Made by a program: the position numbers and the translations under genes. 64,000 nucleotides of DNA from Kalaharituber pfeilii (lineage: Eukaryota; Ascomycota; Pezizomycetes; Pezizales; Pezizaceae): NCBI GenBank assembly GCA_015179045.1, contig WHUZ01000001.1:1488001-1552000 (forward strand), in the 5' to 3' direction. Within the stretch, counting starts at the first letter, position 1. Each line of letters starts with the position of its first letter. The notes under the pieces are model-generated. The model was given only the letters and a program-made list of their open reading frames with translations, had not been told where the DNA came from and did no database searches. Positions 47,401 to 58,977 of the stretch are shown piece by piece.

Positions 47401-49596
47401 AGCTCCTTTATGTCTTATTTATATGATTGTTCATTGACCACTGGCAACTTCCAGAATCAAAAGATTGGAACAGGAGCTCCAAGAGGCTAAAGATGTGCCA
47501 AAAGAGGATCCTGAAAAAATTAAACTGACTGAGGAGCTTCGCTCGACGGTTGAGGGACTAAAAGCAAATGTAGGAGAGTTACAAGAGGCTGTTAAAGACA
47601 GAGATAAGGAGCTAGTAAACAAGGATGACCAATACGAACAATTATCTGCGGAATTTGTTTCTTTAAAGGTTAGTAGGAATATATTCCTATTCTTTTACCT
47701 TTTAAGAACATGCTAAGCAGAGCCAGAAATAGAAGATTCAGGAGGGTTTAAATGAGAAGATACAGAAGTTCGACGAGGAGAAGGTACAACCTTACGTAGA
47801 AAAGGAATTATCAAAATTATTCTCATATTCTGAGAGCAGGAGCACCATGAAGCTGAATTAAGGGAAGAATTTGCAGCTGAACGGGAGAAATATATCCAAG
47901 AAGTTGTTCTTTGATACCCTCAGCCAGCTAAGGCTAACCCCAAACCAGGCAACAGAAAGTTACAGACTCGAACGGATCAAGTTGGAGAAGTACGCACAGA
48001 AGGTCATACAGAGTAGGGAGGCTGAAGCCAAAAATGCGGCCAAGATGCATGAGAGCGAGAAGGCAAGGCTCCTCGCTGAGCTAAATACACTCAAGGAGGA
48101 GAGTAACAAGCTTGACGAGAAATATGTAGGTTATGATTTCCCTTGTTTGTAAGTCGTTGAGACGTCTAACAATTCACTTAGACAAAAGAGATTTGGGAGC
48201 TCAATAGTGATCTAACAGAATTGCAAATCAAGGTAAGAACCTGCTGAACTCCGTCTAAAATGTACCCTGACAGATTTTACAGCATTCGGCAATGGAAGAA
48301 GAGCTGAAGAACAAAGTAGAATCACTAATTTGGCTCTCAGAAGATAATGAACGGACACGACAGGAGATGAACAGTTTAATTTCTGAAAAGCAGGAGCTGC
48401 AAGCCACTTCAACTGCATTTCAAGATCAATTCAAAGCGCTTGAGACTGAACTAGAGACTTACAAAGAAGCAAATCTTCAAGACAAACTAAATTCAGCAGA
48501 TAGAGAGGCTCAAGCCCTGAAACAAAGTCTTAACGAGATGCAGCAACGAATTACTTCTGCTTCTGGGTCACTGAACACCGTATTGAATCAAAAGTATTTC
48601 CCTAATGATGACAGAGCGGAGATAAATAGATCTCTAGAAGATGCTATTACTGAAGTTCGATTGCTATGTGATGAGGTACAAGTACAGATGAGAAAAAAGT
48701 TTGTTGATAGAGGGACATGGATGGAGAAAACCGAGGTTTCACCCTTACTTCTGCTGCAAAAATGGAAGATAACGTCTAAATATTTATAGATTGAAGGATT
48801 GACCCCAGTAGCTAAGAAAGCAATTATCTTGAAACCTCGAAGTCATCGTACTGGTTCGGCTGACAAGACTGAGGGCAATGAACGCGGGAAGAAGGCTGTG
48901 CTGAGAGAAACAGATGAGTTGAAATTGGGAGGTGCATTGCATATTGCAAAAACCACCCCATCATCGCCGACTCCATTGGTAATAGAAACCCCTACTGGTC
49001 TCTGTTCTGCAAATTCAGAGACGCTGTCACCAGGAGCAATTAGAAGGCAAGTTACACAGGTTCAGTCTGGGATTCAGGGGGGTACAATCCTATCGGCACC
49101 GGAGAGTCATGATGGTAAACGAAATATATCTAATAGTTTGCTACGTACGGTTTCCAAGCCTAGTTTCGCTACCTTGTCGAATAGCCCTACACACCACCAA
49201 TCACAGAGTACAGACAGACGCAATTTAAGGTTGAAGTTTGGAACCACAACAAAGGCTGGCAGTATTAGTTTGTCCGTCGACAGTACTCCAACACCAACCC
49301 AGCCTAGGAAGCGCAGCAGGAATGGCGCTGAGGAACTTAATAGAGCGCAAGAGTTAACGTTGCATACTCCTATAGCTCCAACAACACGGCCTCCAGGAAG
49401 AGTGAAGAGACCGAGGTTGGAAAAGCCTTCAATGGCGAATTCTGATGTGTCAGGAAATTCTCGGGGAGATACAGAACATGGGGCACGCTGGAGAAATGAA
49501 CAGGTATCATCAACCATGCCTCAACAGCAAACTCCGAAGGCACTGCCTCCTGGCCCAAAACGTAAACGTGCGCCAACAAAGAGGGGGATGGACTGA
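44451..49596 (+). CDS. Large coiled-coil nuclear-type protein, family not identified
   Basis: Multi-exon gene of roughly 1,350 residues, with about ten or more short introns (for example from 44722, near 45002, 46382-46436, 46926-46995, 47099-47166). The N-terminal 300 residues are disordered, Pro/Ser-rich (MGSNTPPCPSQFSSIGPEGF). From about residue 350 to 1,050 the sequence is Glu/Lys/Gln-rich heptad sequence: LTHLTAEKTTIEKNLAKLSQ, ELLRSQLSDQVGELSLARE, LKESRQKLQRLQQELDVLKE, TVEGLKANVGELQEAVKDRD. The last 260 residues are basic and Ser/Thr/Pro-rich with RKRSRNG, RVKRPRLEK and a terminal KRKRAPTKRG. A disordered head, long central coil and basic tail is the layout of synaptonemal-complex transverse filament proteins (Zip1/SYCP1/Sordaria Sme4) and of some SPB or kinetochore scaffolds. 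I cannot decide between these. Confidence 0.7.
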
Positions 49597-50285
49597 CTTA
49601 GGGGCTTGTGGAGGAAAATCAGCTGCTGTGTACTGGGGTGACGGGTGTGAATAGTTGGCAGAGGATTTAGCGTTCCCTGTTTTGTTACATTTCCTTGTTT
49701 CTTTCACTTATTTTCCTTTTTCTTGTGGATTGCCGAATTCACGATCGGGTTATATAATATAGCATCGTAACTATATTGATATTGAGAAGTAGGAATACAG
49801 ATGGCTTTATGAAGTATAGTTATACTTGATAAAAGCAAAGCAATTCCTACCTCTATACACAGAATAGGAAGTAGGGGTAACATACGTCATACTCAATTGT
49901 GTCTGTGAAAGTCAATCTTGCGCTTTGTTAAGTCATGTCAGTAAGTTTGAACTGGTTCGGCTTGTAGGTCAATGTTAATTGTAAATGATTGAGTGGGTAT
50001 GTATTTGTATTTGCACAGGTAAAACAGAAAGCAAAGAACGCCGTGTTATAATCTCCTAGTAGACTGGCCGTCTCCAAGTATACCTCTGCTTCCTTTGCCT
50101 ACATTATTACAACCTATTCTCCTTCACTGTCGATTCTCATCCAACCCGCGTGCTGTGTTGCCGTCTAGTCGCTTATTCTCATCCTCTTCCCTCAGCATGT
50201 GTATGTATTCCATTATGCCGAATCCTCGTCCCCAATTCCAACCTCAACTAATTCCTCTACTGCTCTTGCATCTACCCTCATAACT
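49597..50285. other. Intergenic region
   Basis: 3' flanks of two convergent genes. No further gene seen. Confidence 0.5.
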
Positions 50286-50679
50286 TTATCGCTTCCCCGA
50301 TCGCTTCTGCTCGCAGAACAGGACATGTTTCCTCACTATCCCTTTTATCAGCCTTTATCTCCTGACAATTTAGCCCTCTATCCCTCCCCCCCTGGTTGAA
50401 TTCCTCCTCCTACCCAGACCAAAATCCAACTGAATTACCCATTCTGGCGGTTTAGTTATAGCATGCTATGACGCAACGTACCAATGGGATCGTACTTGAT
50501 CATGCTGAGGGGGTGGTGTGTGCGCGGGCGCACCATGGTCTTGTAGTACCCGGTGAGAGCCATGGAGATGAGACGGACAGCGACGATGCGAGATTTTACT
50601 GTTGGGGTGTTGAGGGTTAGTGGAGATAATACAGCGTTTTTGCAAAATTACTCGGAGTGCAGTTACTTTTTTTTGCCAT
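50286..50679 (-). CDS. mrpl39: Mitochondrial large-subunit ribosomal protein bL33m (Mrpl39)
   Basis: bL33m is a small structural protein of the mitoribosome large subunit. Three exons: 50679-50667 (13 nt), 50598-50482 and 50335-50286, exactly 60 codons, 59 residues plus stop. The product reads [20 protein letters not shown], then [20 protein letters not shown], then [19 protein letters not shown], matching the bL33 pattern (basic start, RPR, KYDP, KHVLF). Phases agree at both junctions (A/TA and G/TG). Intron 1 (68 nt) starts GTAACT; intron 2 is 146 nt. The tiny first exon and long second intron hide it from simple frame searches. The terminus of the foldback element lies about 170 bp upstream of its start. 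Confidence 0.88.
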
Positions 50680-50849
50680 TTTGGTTTTAAAGGGCAAAGA
50701 GGGGGATTGAGGGACAAGGAGAATGAGATTTGCTAGAGGAAGATGACTAGATTGGGTTCATGGGATGATGGGGATCTCTGGATGAGATAAGATTTGTGAT
50801 AAGATTCAACTACTAAGCTAGTAGATAAGATGGGATCGGAATATTATTA

Positions 50850-51290
50850 CCGTCACTTACCTAGTAGTGCCTGGCGACCGGGATGTGCAGGTTTTCTTGG
50901 CACCACTCCTCCTACACTTCCAAACGTAATATCTCCAGCATCAGGCATGTTAGCAGCATCATGTAAAGTGCAGCATATTTAGTAGGCATAGCTGAATATT
51001 TGGAGGATATCTGATAGCTGCACTTTTTGTACACCATTTTTCATTCAATTATATACACAAAAAGTAAAGTTCTCTACCCCCCCTTGCATACCACAGAATA
51101 GCATATACCAAGTACTACATGACTGTGCTCAATTATGGCTCTTCGCACTCTCAAGTGGCCATAGAGGAAGGTTAGTTAACTCATACAATCATAGAATAGG
51201 GTTGGTATAGATTTTTAAGGGCTCAAAAGCAGTAGCCGAGATGTCCGAAAGTGCCGGAAATGCCGAAACTACCAAAATGTCCCTACTGTT
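50850..51290 (+). repeat. Left arm of the foldback element
   Basis: Reverse complement of 52226-52666; inner end at about aaatgtccctactg. The boundary is accurate to within about 10 bases. Confidence 0.8.
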
Positions 51291-52225
51291 ACTCGAAGCA
51301 GCAATAGTATACACTAGGAATGATAGGATTGATGGGTATGAAACTGCCCTCTTAACTGCAGCGCTGTATACTATGACTGATAGCGTTTACTGCTAGGAAG
51401 ACACCCACCCACGAATATCATTGCATGTAGCAGGACTGATAGTACTTACTGCTAGAAAAATGCTCTCATGAATGCCACAGTATAGCAAGATTACAGGATT
51501 GGTAGCTACGATAGGCGTCTACACTGAGGACAGTATTTAGCAGTAGAATTGGCAGGTATGGAAGCATTCCTATGAGCACTCCTATGGCCATAATAGTATA
51601 TGCCTAACTGACAGGATTAACAGGTGAGATGAGCTCTTGTGACATCGATATATATCAGAACTGACAGGCAAGATAAGGATTACAAAACCACCGCCATACA
51701 GGTCTATATAGGTTGATATAGATATTAATATTGATAAGGATTGCATCTTCCTTATAGTAATAGAACAAGCTAGTATACTTCTAGACGTCCATTGCCCTAC
51801 AATGGCTGCATAGGCGTTAGAGTGACTAGATAAGAGAGTATTTATCAGGGTGTTCAGTGTTGAGCAATGACATTAGGACAGTACACTGTAAGAAGCTGTA
51901 TAAAGAGGCCAAGGGCACTCATGATACCTATGACAGTAAGGATGGCAGGAACACTCGGAATGCCTATGATACTAAGAATTATGGATATCCAGAGTGTGCA
52001 AAGCAGCCAGGAAATAGTCTATAAAGTATAACGGCATCCTGCGGTCAAGCTGGTAGCACCTAGCATAAATTTTTCCTTGCTAATAGAATAAAGTGGTGAA
52101 AGAATTAATGTATTATACAATGACTATTCTAGTGCATATTTGCTGTACAAAACTTTATAGACTATAGGGAGAGTATGGAAATACTGCTTAGAGTGGTATA
52201 TGGGTCGCGGTAGGCTATATTATAT

Positions 52226-52666
52226 CTACAATAGGACATATTGGCAGTTTCGGCATTTCCGGCACTTTCGGACATCTCGGCTACTGCTTTTGAGCCCTTA
52301 AAAATCTATACTAACCCTATTCTATAATTGTATGAGTTAACTAACCTTCCTCTATGGCCACTTGAGAGTGTGAAGAGCCATAATTGAGCACAGTCATGTA
52401 GTACTTGGTATATGCTATTCTGTGGTATGCAAGGGGGGGTAGAGAACTTTACTTTTTGTGTACATAATTGAATGAAAAATGGTGTACAAAAAGTGCAGCT
52501 ATCAGATATCCTCCAAATATTCAGCTATGCCTACTAAATATGCTGCACTTTACATGATGCTGCTAACATGCCTAATGCTAGAGATATTACGTTTGGAAAT
52601 ATAGGAGGAGGGGTGCCAAGAAAACCTGCACATCCCGGTCGCCAGGCACTACTAGGTAAGCAACGG
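52226..52666 (-). repeat. Right arm of the foldback element
   Basis: Reverse complement of 50850-51290. Sites where it differs from the left arm are almost all C/T or G/A (for example left acacttcc versus atatttcc in the complement of this arm). Confidence 0.8.
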
Positions 52667-52785
52667 TAGCTGTAAGACCAAGCCCAGTCTGGTTGCAACC
52701 GGCCTAATCTTGCTTACATATCGCAATATCCCTCGCTTCCATTCATTGCGACATCTTTAAAGCACAGAACACCATATACCCCGCA

Positions 52786-54785
52786 ATGGACGCGTCCGAC
52801 CAGCTCCTGCTATCGCTTAAATCCTGGCCTACCACGGACTCTTCTCTTAACACGATTGCTGCATTGATCCCGCGGATCCAGGTCGAGCGGGGCTCTTTCC
52901 GGGATACAACTGAAGCGCTTTTAGAAGCCGAGGTTTTAGCTCAAAATGGCTCGAAACAAAATGATTCGGATGACAAAAAGGAGGACGAAGGAGTTGGAGC
53001 ACTGGCGTTAAATATGCAGGAAAAACCCATGGACGACAAGGAGCGTCGAGAGCAGTTGCAGCGGGCGAGAGAAGAAATTATAGCGGAAATACAGTAAGTA
53101 ATGTACACAAGACTGAAGATATTATGACTAAGTACTTCTCCTAGGATGGCCCTTCATGAAGCTACTGTTACGCTGGATTTCCTTTCTCTGATTGCCTCTC
53201 TGCATAATCCTGAAAATGCATACTTAACTCTAACCCATGGCTTGAAAGATGTTATTCCTGTGAAGTCCATGGGAGTCGAAAAAATCAATACTAAATATCC
53301 ACCACAAGTCATTCAGGACGACAAGCTAATATCGCAAGGCTGGAAAACGGAAGGCCTGAACTCTGCAGCGGACGCAATGCTGAAGGCTGCAGCAAGACTT
53401 AAAACTGAATCGGAGAAAGAGAAAAGGTATTGGGAGCAAATAATGAGTATAAGAGATGAGGGATGGACCATTTGCAAACTACCTAGCCAACGGAATACGC
53501 TGGGTGTTAGATATGGTTTTGCCGAAGGTGAGTATTGGGGTTCTCGTATAGGAGAGGCGCATGATGCTAACTATCCAAAGCCGCTCCTGAGTACAAAGAG
53601 AAAGGCATTGGCGCATTGAGACGAGGTGAGGATGGCAGTATCGATATGGAAGATATCAACGCCTCCCGGGCGGGCCGTAAAGCAGTAAGGGTGAAAATCT
53701 TAGATGGTGGCAAGGTAACTGGTCAATCAAGGCCATCAAAAAGCCGAGCGGATAATCCCACTCTTAAAGATAAAATAGAGACTGCACGTGACTTCATATA
53801 TGAAGATGAACTATTCTTTGAAATTATGAAGGAAGCTAGACTTATTGCAAATCAAGGAATAATGACATCAGAAGACGCAGTTACTATTGCTATAACAGCA
53901 GAAAGGAGCGTTCAAATTGATACGGTATGTTGGATTATTACCAGCATACATTTATCAGGATAGGAATTGATCTAATATGTTTATGTGCTTTAGGCACCTA
54001 TTGATGAAGAACCCTTGTCAACCGATGTCAACGATGACCTTGCACAAGCCGTGGGACTGGCTCTGAGGATATTACTCTCGTATGGGCACAGATTAAACCT
54101 TCGCAGACGAAGCAAGCCACAGCCCCCGCTCCACCAAAGAAAGTTACAACCCCAAACTTTACCCCTCTTGCGTCCTATAGCAACCCATCTATGCCATAGT
54201 GAACAATCCAAACATCTTCTTAAATTTTGCGGGCGGATCCGCGATATAGCCCACTCTGCTGGTCTTCCAGCTAATTTTGTTATGAGCCCTCTGAAAAACT
54301 GCAAGCCCTCAAATATGAAGGACATTGAGTCATCTATCGAGACATTGCTCGCAGCTCTAGAAACAGAGGCAGTTCTAGAACTGCCAGGGGGGTGGAGAGT
54401 GTCAATAATCATGCGAACCTCCCTTATGTTCCCTCCTTATGGCACAGTGTATGCGGTCATCGCTTCTCATGATGGTGTCTGTGCTAGGCTTATGGGTCGG
54501 CATAGTATACCCACGACATCTGAGCTTGAGAGTTATCTTTTGTGGTGCTTGGAGAGGAGTGTGGTGAATGCAATTAGAGTAATGCCTAATCAAGGTTGGG
54601 AACAGCTTGCACAGGGGAATACAATGGAGAAAAATGATGAGAAGTGTGTTAAGCGTATAACAGTGCATGTTGAGAAGGCGGGTCTACACTTGAGATGGGG
54701 ATATGCCGGTGGAAGGGATAGTGAGTATATATGGAATGGATCTGGCGTAGATAAAGACCTTGCAGGGATATTGCGAGAAATTTAG
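52786..54785 (+). CDS. med17: Mediator subunit 17 (Srb4)
   Basis: Med17 is the essential scaffold of the Mediator head module for RNA polymerase II transcription. Exons 52786-53093, 53145-53527, 53599-53924 and 53994-54785 give 602 residues. Family blocks: LSLKSWPTTDSSLNTIAALI at the start, TLDFLSLIASLHNPENA, WKTEGLNSAADAMLKAAARL, YWEQIMSIRDEGWTICKLP, TLGVRYGFAE, KGIGALRRGEDGSI, and AVGLALRILLSYGHRLNLRRRS. The third exon uses the acceptor after gtacaaag, which keeps phase; the nearer acceptor would cause a stop. The C-terminal part (LPGGWRVSIIMRTSLMFPPYGTVYAVIAS) has the usual beta-rich domain. Intact. Confidence 0.88.
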
Positions 54786-55924
54786 GGAAATAAATTTTTG
54801 CCCGAATCCAATATTTTGTAATATTATCGTACCAGTAGAACTCTGTCTACCCAATGTAATTGAACGACGGCCTCTAAAGAAATGGTGTTACTGCGCTCGT
54901 ATACTTGTGGTTTCCATTAGGTCAAGCGCGTTAGTATCCAAATCCCCTTCGCACATTGCGATCGTTAGAGCTCTTGGAATAACGCTGGCTGCCTCCTTCT
55001 AGAGTTACCCTGATCACAGACTTTTATACTACTTGCGCAGATCAGGGCGGCCTCACCTCCCTATAAGTAGTCTGGTTGCATTGACCTTCCGAAGTCAAAT
55101 CAGATAGTTGGATTGATAGGATCCCGTAAACCAGTTCGCCTCGCGGTTGGCGAGAATAGGAAGAGATTGGAGGATGAATTCCTCAAACCTTCGCATGTGT
55201 TCTCAGCTGAACGGTTGATAGGTTACAGCAGTATGTCAACTATACCCTTTAGATGTCTTGAAATTACTGCTAACTCTAGGCTGGAAAGAACCCACTGATT
55301 ATGGATCGTTGATGATACTGATGTCCACCATGACTCGAACAGTCACCAAGTTTACACGTGAAGGACTGGAAGACAGGGTCAGTGGACATAAAGAAGTTAC
55401 GTACCAGCCCCATAGCATTACAGCTAAAATTTCCACGTCTTCGCTTCGAAATCCAGTTACAAAGGCAGAGATGGTTAGGGGCAAGGCAGTTTTTTTTTTT
55501 TCATTTTTCGCTTTCCCTGAGACCTAGATATGGGAAAAGCAAATGAGCAGGTGTAAATAAATGTCTTGGCACGTGTGCATAAAGTACTCTAGTAAGTCAA
55601 GTCTGGGGTTGCAAATATAATATCATAAACCCAAAATTTTAGTTCACAAACGCTTGGAGTAGTTGGTACCATTCTATGTCGAGCAAAACCACTTCGCGCC
55701 GGGGTCGAGAGCATGTATTACGGAGCCGTAACGTTCCGCATACTTTTTCGTCAAATACACTACTTCCTGTTGAGAGCCAGGGGGCGCCGTGGGGGCCGCC
55801 CAGTCATGCAAGTCAGCATGAGATGGACTCTATCAATCTGACTGCAAGCGTAGGACTGCCTTCTTCTTTACAAGTGGAGGGTTTGGTAGGTTTCTTCAGG
55901 CGACAGCCTATGCTTCCCTCTGGT
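54786..55924. other. Gene-free region, possibly decayed coding sequence
   Basis: Several overlapping open frames of 60-90 codons (55113-55927) without motifs; one at 55676-55927 starts MSSKTTSRRGREHVLRSRN. I see no function, and the mix of frames suggests a decayed gene or mobile element. Confidence 0.4.
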
Positions 55925-56230
55925 TGAGAATGTAAGGATTTAGCCCCTTAAGCCTGCCCTAGACCTAAAACGGAAATGTAGTGGAAAGACTCAAAACGGA
56001 AATGTAGTGGGAGGACCCGAAACGGAAATATAGTGGACAGTTGAGAAAAGAAGTCGCATAGGAAGGATCGAAGGATATAAAAGGGTCTGTAAATTCCGCG
56101 AAATGTAGATAGACAAGAGCTCCCAAGATACCGAGTGATCAAATAAACTCTCTTCACCCAAAAGATTACAGAGAATGATACAAGATAACAGCGCCAAAGT
56201 GGTTATCATAGATCTAGTAGAGTGTTATTA
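55925..56230 (+). repeat. Probable copia-type LTR with internal 26-bp repeats
   Basis: Contains tataaaag at about 56078, a downstream block shared with 18900-18995, and near 56198 the word tggttatcatag, which resembles a tRNA primer-binding start (tggtatcagag) after a ca end. Its upstream part has three 26-bp units. No gag or pol frame was recognised downstream. Confidence 0.45.
55966..56040 (+). repeat. Three 26-bp tandem repeats
   Basis: Core CGGAAATGTAGTGG recurs at 55971, 55997 and (as cggaaatatagtgg) 56023, exactly 26 bases apart. It lies in the upstream part of the probable LTR, where enhancer repeats are common. Confidence 0.85.
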
Positions 56231-56639
56231 GAAAAGAATGAATCTATATAAAAGTATGTAGGTATATAGAGAAGTGAAAGACTTCATTCCGGATTATATC
56301 TATTTATTATAGAGATTGGCTATTAAACACTTAAAAAAGTACCGATATTAAGTACTCCCACTCCTGCTACTTGGCCAATTGTAGAAACTCTTCAATCCGG
56401 AATTGTTTCAAATTTATCCCAAGGGTCATTGACTTTTATTCCGGTAAGTCCGGCTCCTTCGGGTCCAACTCTCTCCATCTTTGGAGTCTGGTCTAACTGG
56501 CTAGCTATAGGCAGCTAACCAGTTGCTGGTTACAGCCCGCCCACCTGCTGGAGCAGGTCTATGGCTCATCATAACTATCATCATGAAATGGCCATCATGT
56601 CAATAATTCTTCTTTCCTCGTCCAATGTCTATCAATAGA

Positions 56640-56885
56640 CCGGCCCGGCTTCCCTCAATGCCCTCCGCCGCCGTAGTCCATCAAACCGCCATAGTTCTCC
56701 ACCACCATTTTTCTCCGCTACTATAGTCTGTCAGACCGCCGCTATGGTCTCTGCCGAACTGCTGTAGTTCACCGCTGCTATAGTCCGCTGCTGCCGTAGT
56801 CCACCGCCGCCGTAGTCTGCCACCACCGTAGCCTACCACTCGCCAAACCACCATAGTCCACCGCTGCTAAAGTCCATCGCTACTA
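56640..56885 (+). repeat. Degenerate CCGCYR..TAGTC minisatellite
   Basis: Over ten variants of 'accgctgctatagtc' or 'ccgccgtagtcc' follow each other with unit lengths between about 12 and 27 bases. Units alternate tatagtc and cgtagtc. No stop-free frame runs through all of it. Confidence 0.7.
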
Positions 56886-57374
56886 TCATGGGAAACTCAT
56901 TCCGAATGCCAGCTACACTCCACCTTAGTTTGATTCTGGTGAGGAGTTGTTCCACCGCTACCACCGTACCTATTGGCAAGGCCATTTCATTCCAGATGCT
57001 AGCTACACTCCGCGTTAGTTTAATTTTTAGTAGGTAGTAGTTGTGCAGTATACCTTATAGCCCATGTTTGATAGCCTTATACATACTACAGTCAATGACG
57101 CAATCCTTAAAGTTAGTTAGCACGGAGCCTCCCAATCTACCCTAGGCTTGACATCATATTTCCCAAGCTCTCAAACTACTTTCGCTAACCGAAACCGACT
57201 GGCATCAATACTCCGTACAGGCTTGGCAAACCTTCTGCACCAGACTGCCTTGAACCATGTTCATGCCGCGGCAGCCAGCACTATCTTTTCGTGGTCAAAT
57301 GTAATGACTGCATAGTGGATTGTGCCCAACAAAGGCATGAGCCCAGGATTTCTCCACTTAGTAGTTTGGTCTGA

Positions 57375-57557
57375 ATGTCGGTTGCTTCTGGGGCTGGCAG
57401 AAATCCTCAGGTTCATCAAGAAGACCGATTCTACTACCAAGCTCTTCCTTATCTGTACCCTGTAGATGTCATTGTCGGCCATGATCATGGTGGAAGAATT
57501 GTCGTTTGTCTCGTGCTTACAGTTGTGGTTGATGATCTCTGCTTGACTTGGGGATAG
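57375..57557 (+). pseudogene. Possible alpha/beta-hydrolase fragment
   Basis: A 60-codon frame contains VDVIVGHDHGGRIVV, like the nucleophile elbow GHDxGG of epoxide hydrolases or haloacetate dehalogenases, preceded by FYYQALPYLYP. No other part of the fold is visible, and the surrounding frames are broken. Weak evidence. Confidence 0.25.
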
Positions 57558-57889
57558 AACATTTAGCTCTTGGCACGAGCCCTAAGACGCCCTACATTGA
57601 AGCTTCTCATCTCTTCATCCACCAAAAATTCCGTTCATGATGCCAGTGAGTTTATTCTAAGCTGTCTATTAATGTCCCAGAACTTAACTATAGCTAATAA
57701 AAATTTAATCTTATGTCTAGCTGATTATGATTACTGGTTTTCCTTGCGCGGGAGAAACTACTCGAGCACTTCAATTGCGAGACTACTTTATTTATAAAAT
57801 CGCTGCCGCACAAGTAGCCCAAAAAATCTGGGTTCTCAGAACCGTCTACACCACGTCCAGAAGAAAATCAAGATGATGGACAACTTCCT

Positions 57890-58977
57890 TTACTTATAAC
57901 CGACTCTGCTGAGCTGGCCAGAATTGCCAGGCTTAAAATACACTTGATCACCATTGACAGTTTATGGATCGATAGGGAGGCTTACAGAGGAATGTATATT
58001 TTGGCCCAATATTAACCTCTGCGTGCTCTGACAGCGTTTCTAGATGCCTGCTCGGAGAAAGAAGCCCAAGTGACAGAGTATTCTGCCATAAAACGCTACC
58101 TATCTAAAGATTATATTGTCATTGTGGACTCACTGAGTTCCGTTGAGAGTTATCGATATCAGCTTTATTGCGAGGCTAAAGCAGGTTTTACACCTAGTTG
58201 TGTTGTGAGTATTACTATGACAATAACATCTTAGCATCAAGATAGCTGAGCCACATAGAGGTGCATGTAGGGACTCCGGAGGACCTATGCCGAAAATGGA
58301 ATAATGAACGGCGAGAGAGAAATGCAGCTGGAAATAGTGCAGCCTTATTTATCATGCTTGTTGAAGGAGAGATACATGCAAAGCAGCTCTCAGAAGCACC
58401 CCCTTATGCAGATGATATCCTGGAGAATCTTATTTCCGTTATGAGGAACCGAATGATATGAATAGATGGGACAGTCCATTATTCACAGCACCGTACGTAT
58501 ATGGACGAAGCTCCAGATTATGATGCCATATAGGACGCCATAGTAGGAAAACGGGTTATTGTTAGGCCAAACCAAGTCACCATTGTGGTATCTCTGATTC
58601 ACCTATTTTCCATCATTGTTACTCATTGCTTATCAATGGTATAGAAACCAATAGTTGAGCCTATTACCTTTATGAGCTTGATAAGACTACTCAGGAGATA
58701 GTAAATCTTATCTTGGACGCGCGGAAAAATAGTATTGTGGGCGGTGAACTCAAGGTTCTGGAATGCTCTGAGGTTGTACACCCCTATACGCTAAAGCCAA
58801 TGATATCCCAAATTGACAATTGTGTATAGTTTATAGAGCTTCCACCCTCGGTTGTCACTTTACCCCAGCTTCAGCGAATTAGGCGGCAATACATAAGCCT
58901 CAACCGTCAGCACACACAAGCGAAATCTAGAATCAGAGAGCTTTTTGTCAATTATTTGAATCAAAATCTGGATTGAT
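57890..58977 (+). pseudogene. KTI12 (Elongator-associated ATPase) relic
   Basis: Kti12 binds Elongator and is needed for tRNA wobble uridine modification. Remaining pieces: SLWIDREAYR near 57960, IKRYLSKDYIVIVDSL, VESYRYQLYCEAKAGFTPSC, VHVGTPEDLCRKWN (58261 on), then MNRWDSPLFTAPY in a shifted frame near 58460, VRPNQ near 58556, and the C terminus PQLQRIRRQYISLNRQHTQ to LFVNYLNQNLD (about 58864-58977). The N-terminal P-loop is absent. Stops occur inside (for example after YDAI near 58531 and in the 58640-58830 part), and the segments lie in different frames. Clearly non-functional as a Kti12; an intact copy should be elsewhere in the genome. Confidence 0.8.

Larger units (their letters stand above)
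50850..52666. mobile_element. Foldback element with about 440-bp inverted arms
   Basis: Left arm 50850-51290 and right arm 52226-52666 are reverse complements over about 440 bases, with roughly a dozen differences seen by eye, most of them transitions. Outer bases are ccgtcacttacctag and the complement of ccgttgcttacctag. TA flanks both ends (50848-50849, 52667-52668), consistent with a TA target duplication. The 935-bp middle has no open frame but imperfect modular words around 'acaggattggcagg' and 'actgatagyrtttactgctag'. It lies between MRPL39 and MED17, about 120 bp before MED17, so it may supply part of the MED17 upstream region. Confidence 0.85.

Noticed and set aside
50466..50717. 83-codon minus-strand frame over the MRPL39 region
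   Set aside because: It is the wrong frame; the correct frame with two introns yields the bL33m protein.
56291..57560. Copia gag-pol downstream of the LTR-like segment
   Set aside because: No gag zinc knuckle, integrase or reverse transcriptase motif could be read in any frame; only the minisatellite and a weak hydrolase-like fragment are present.
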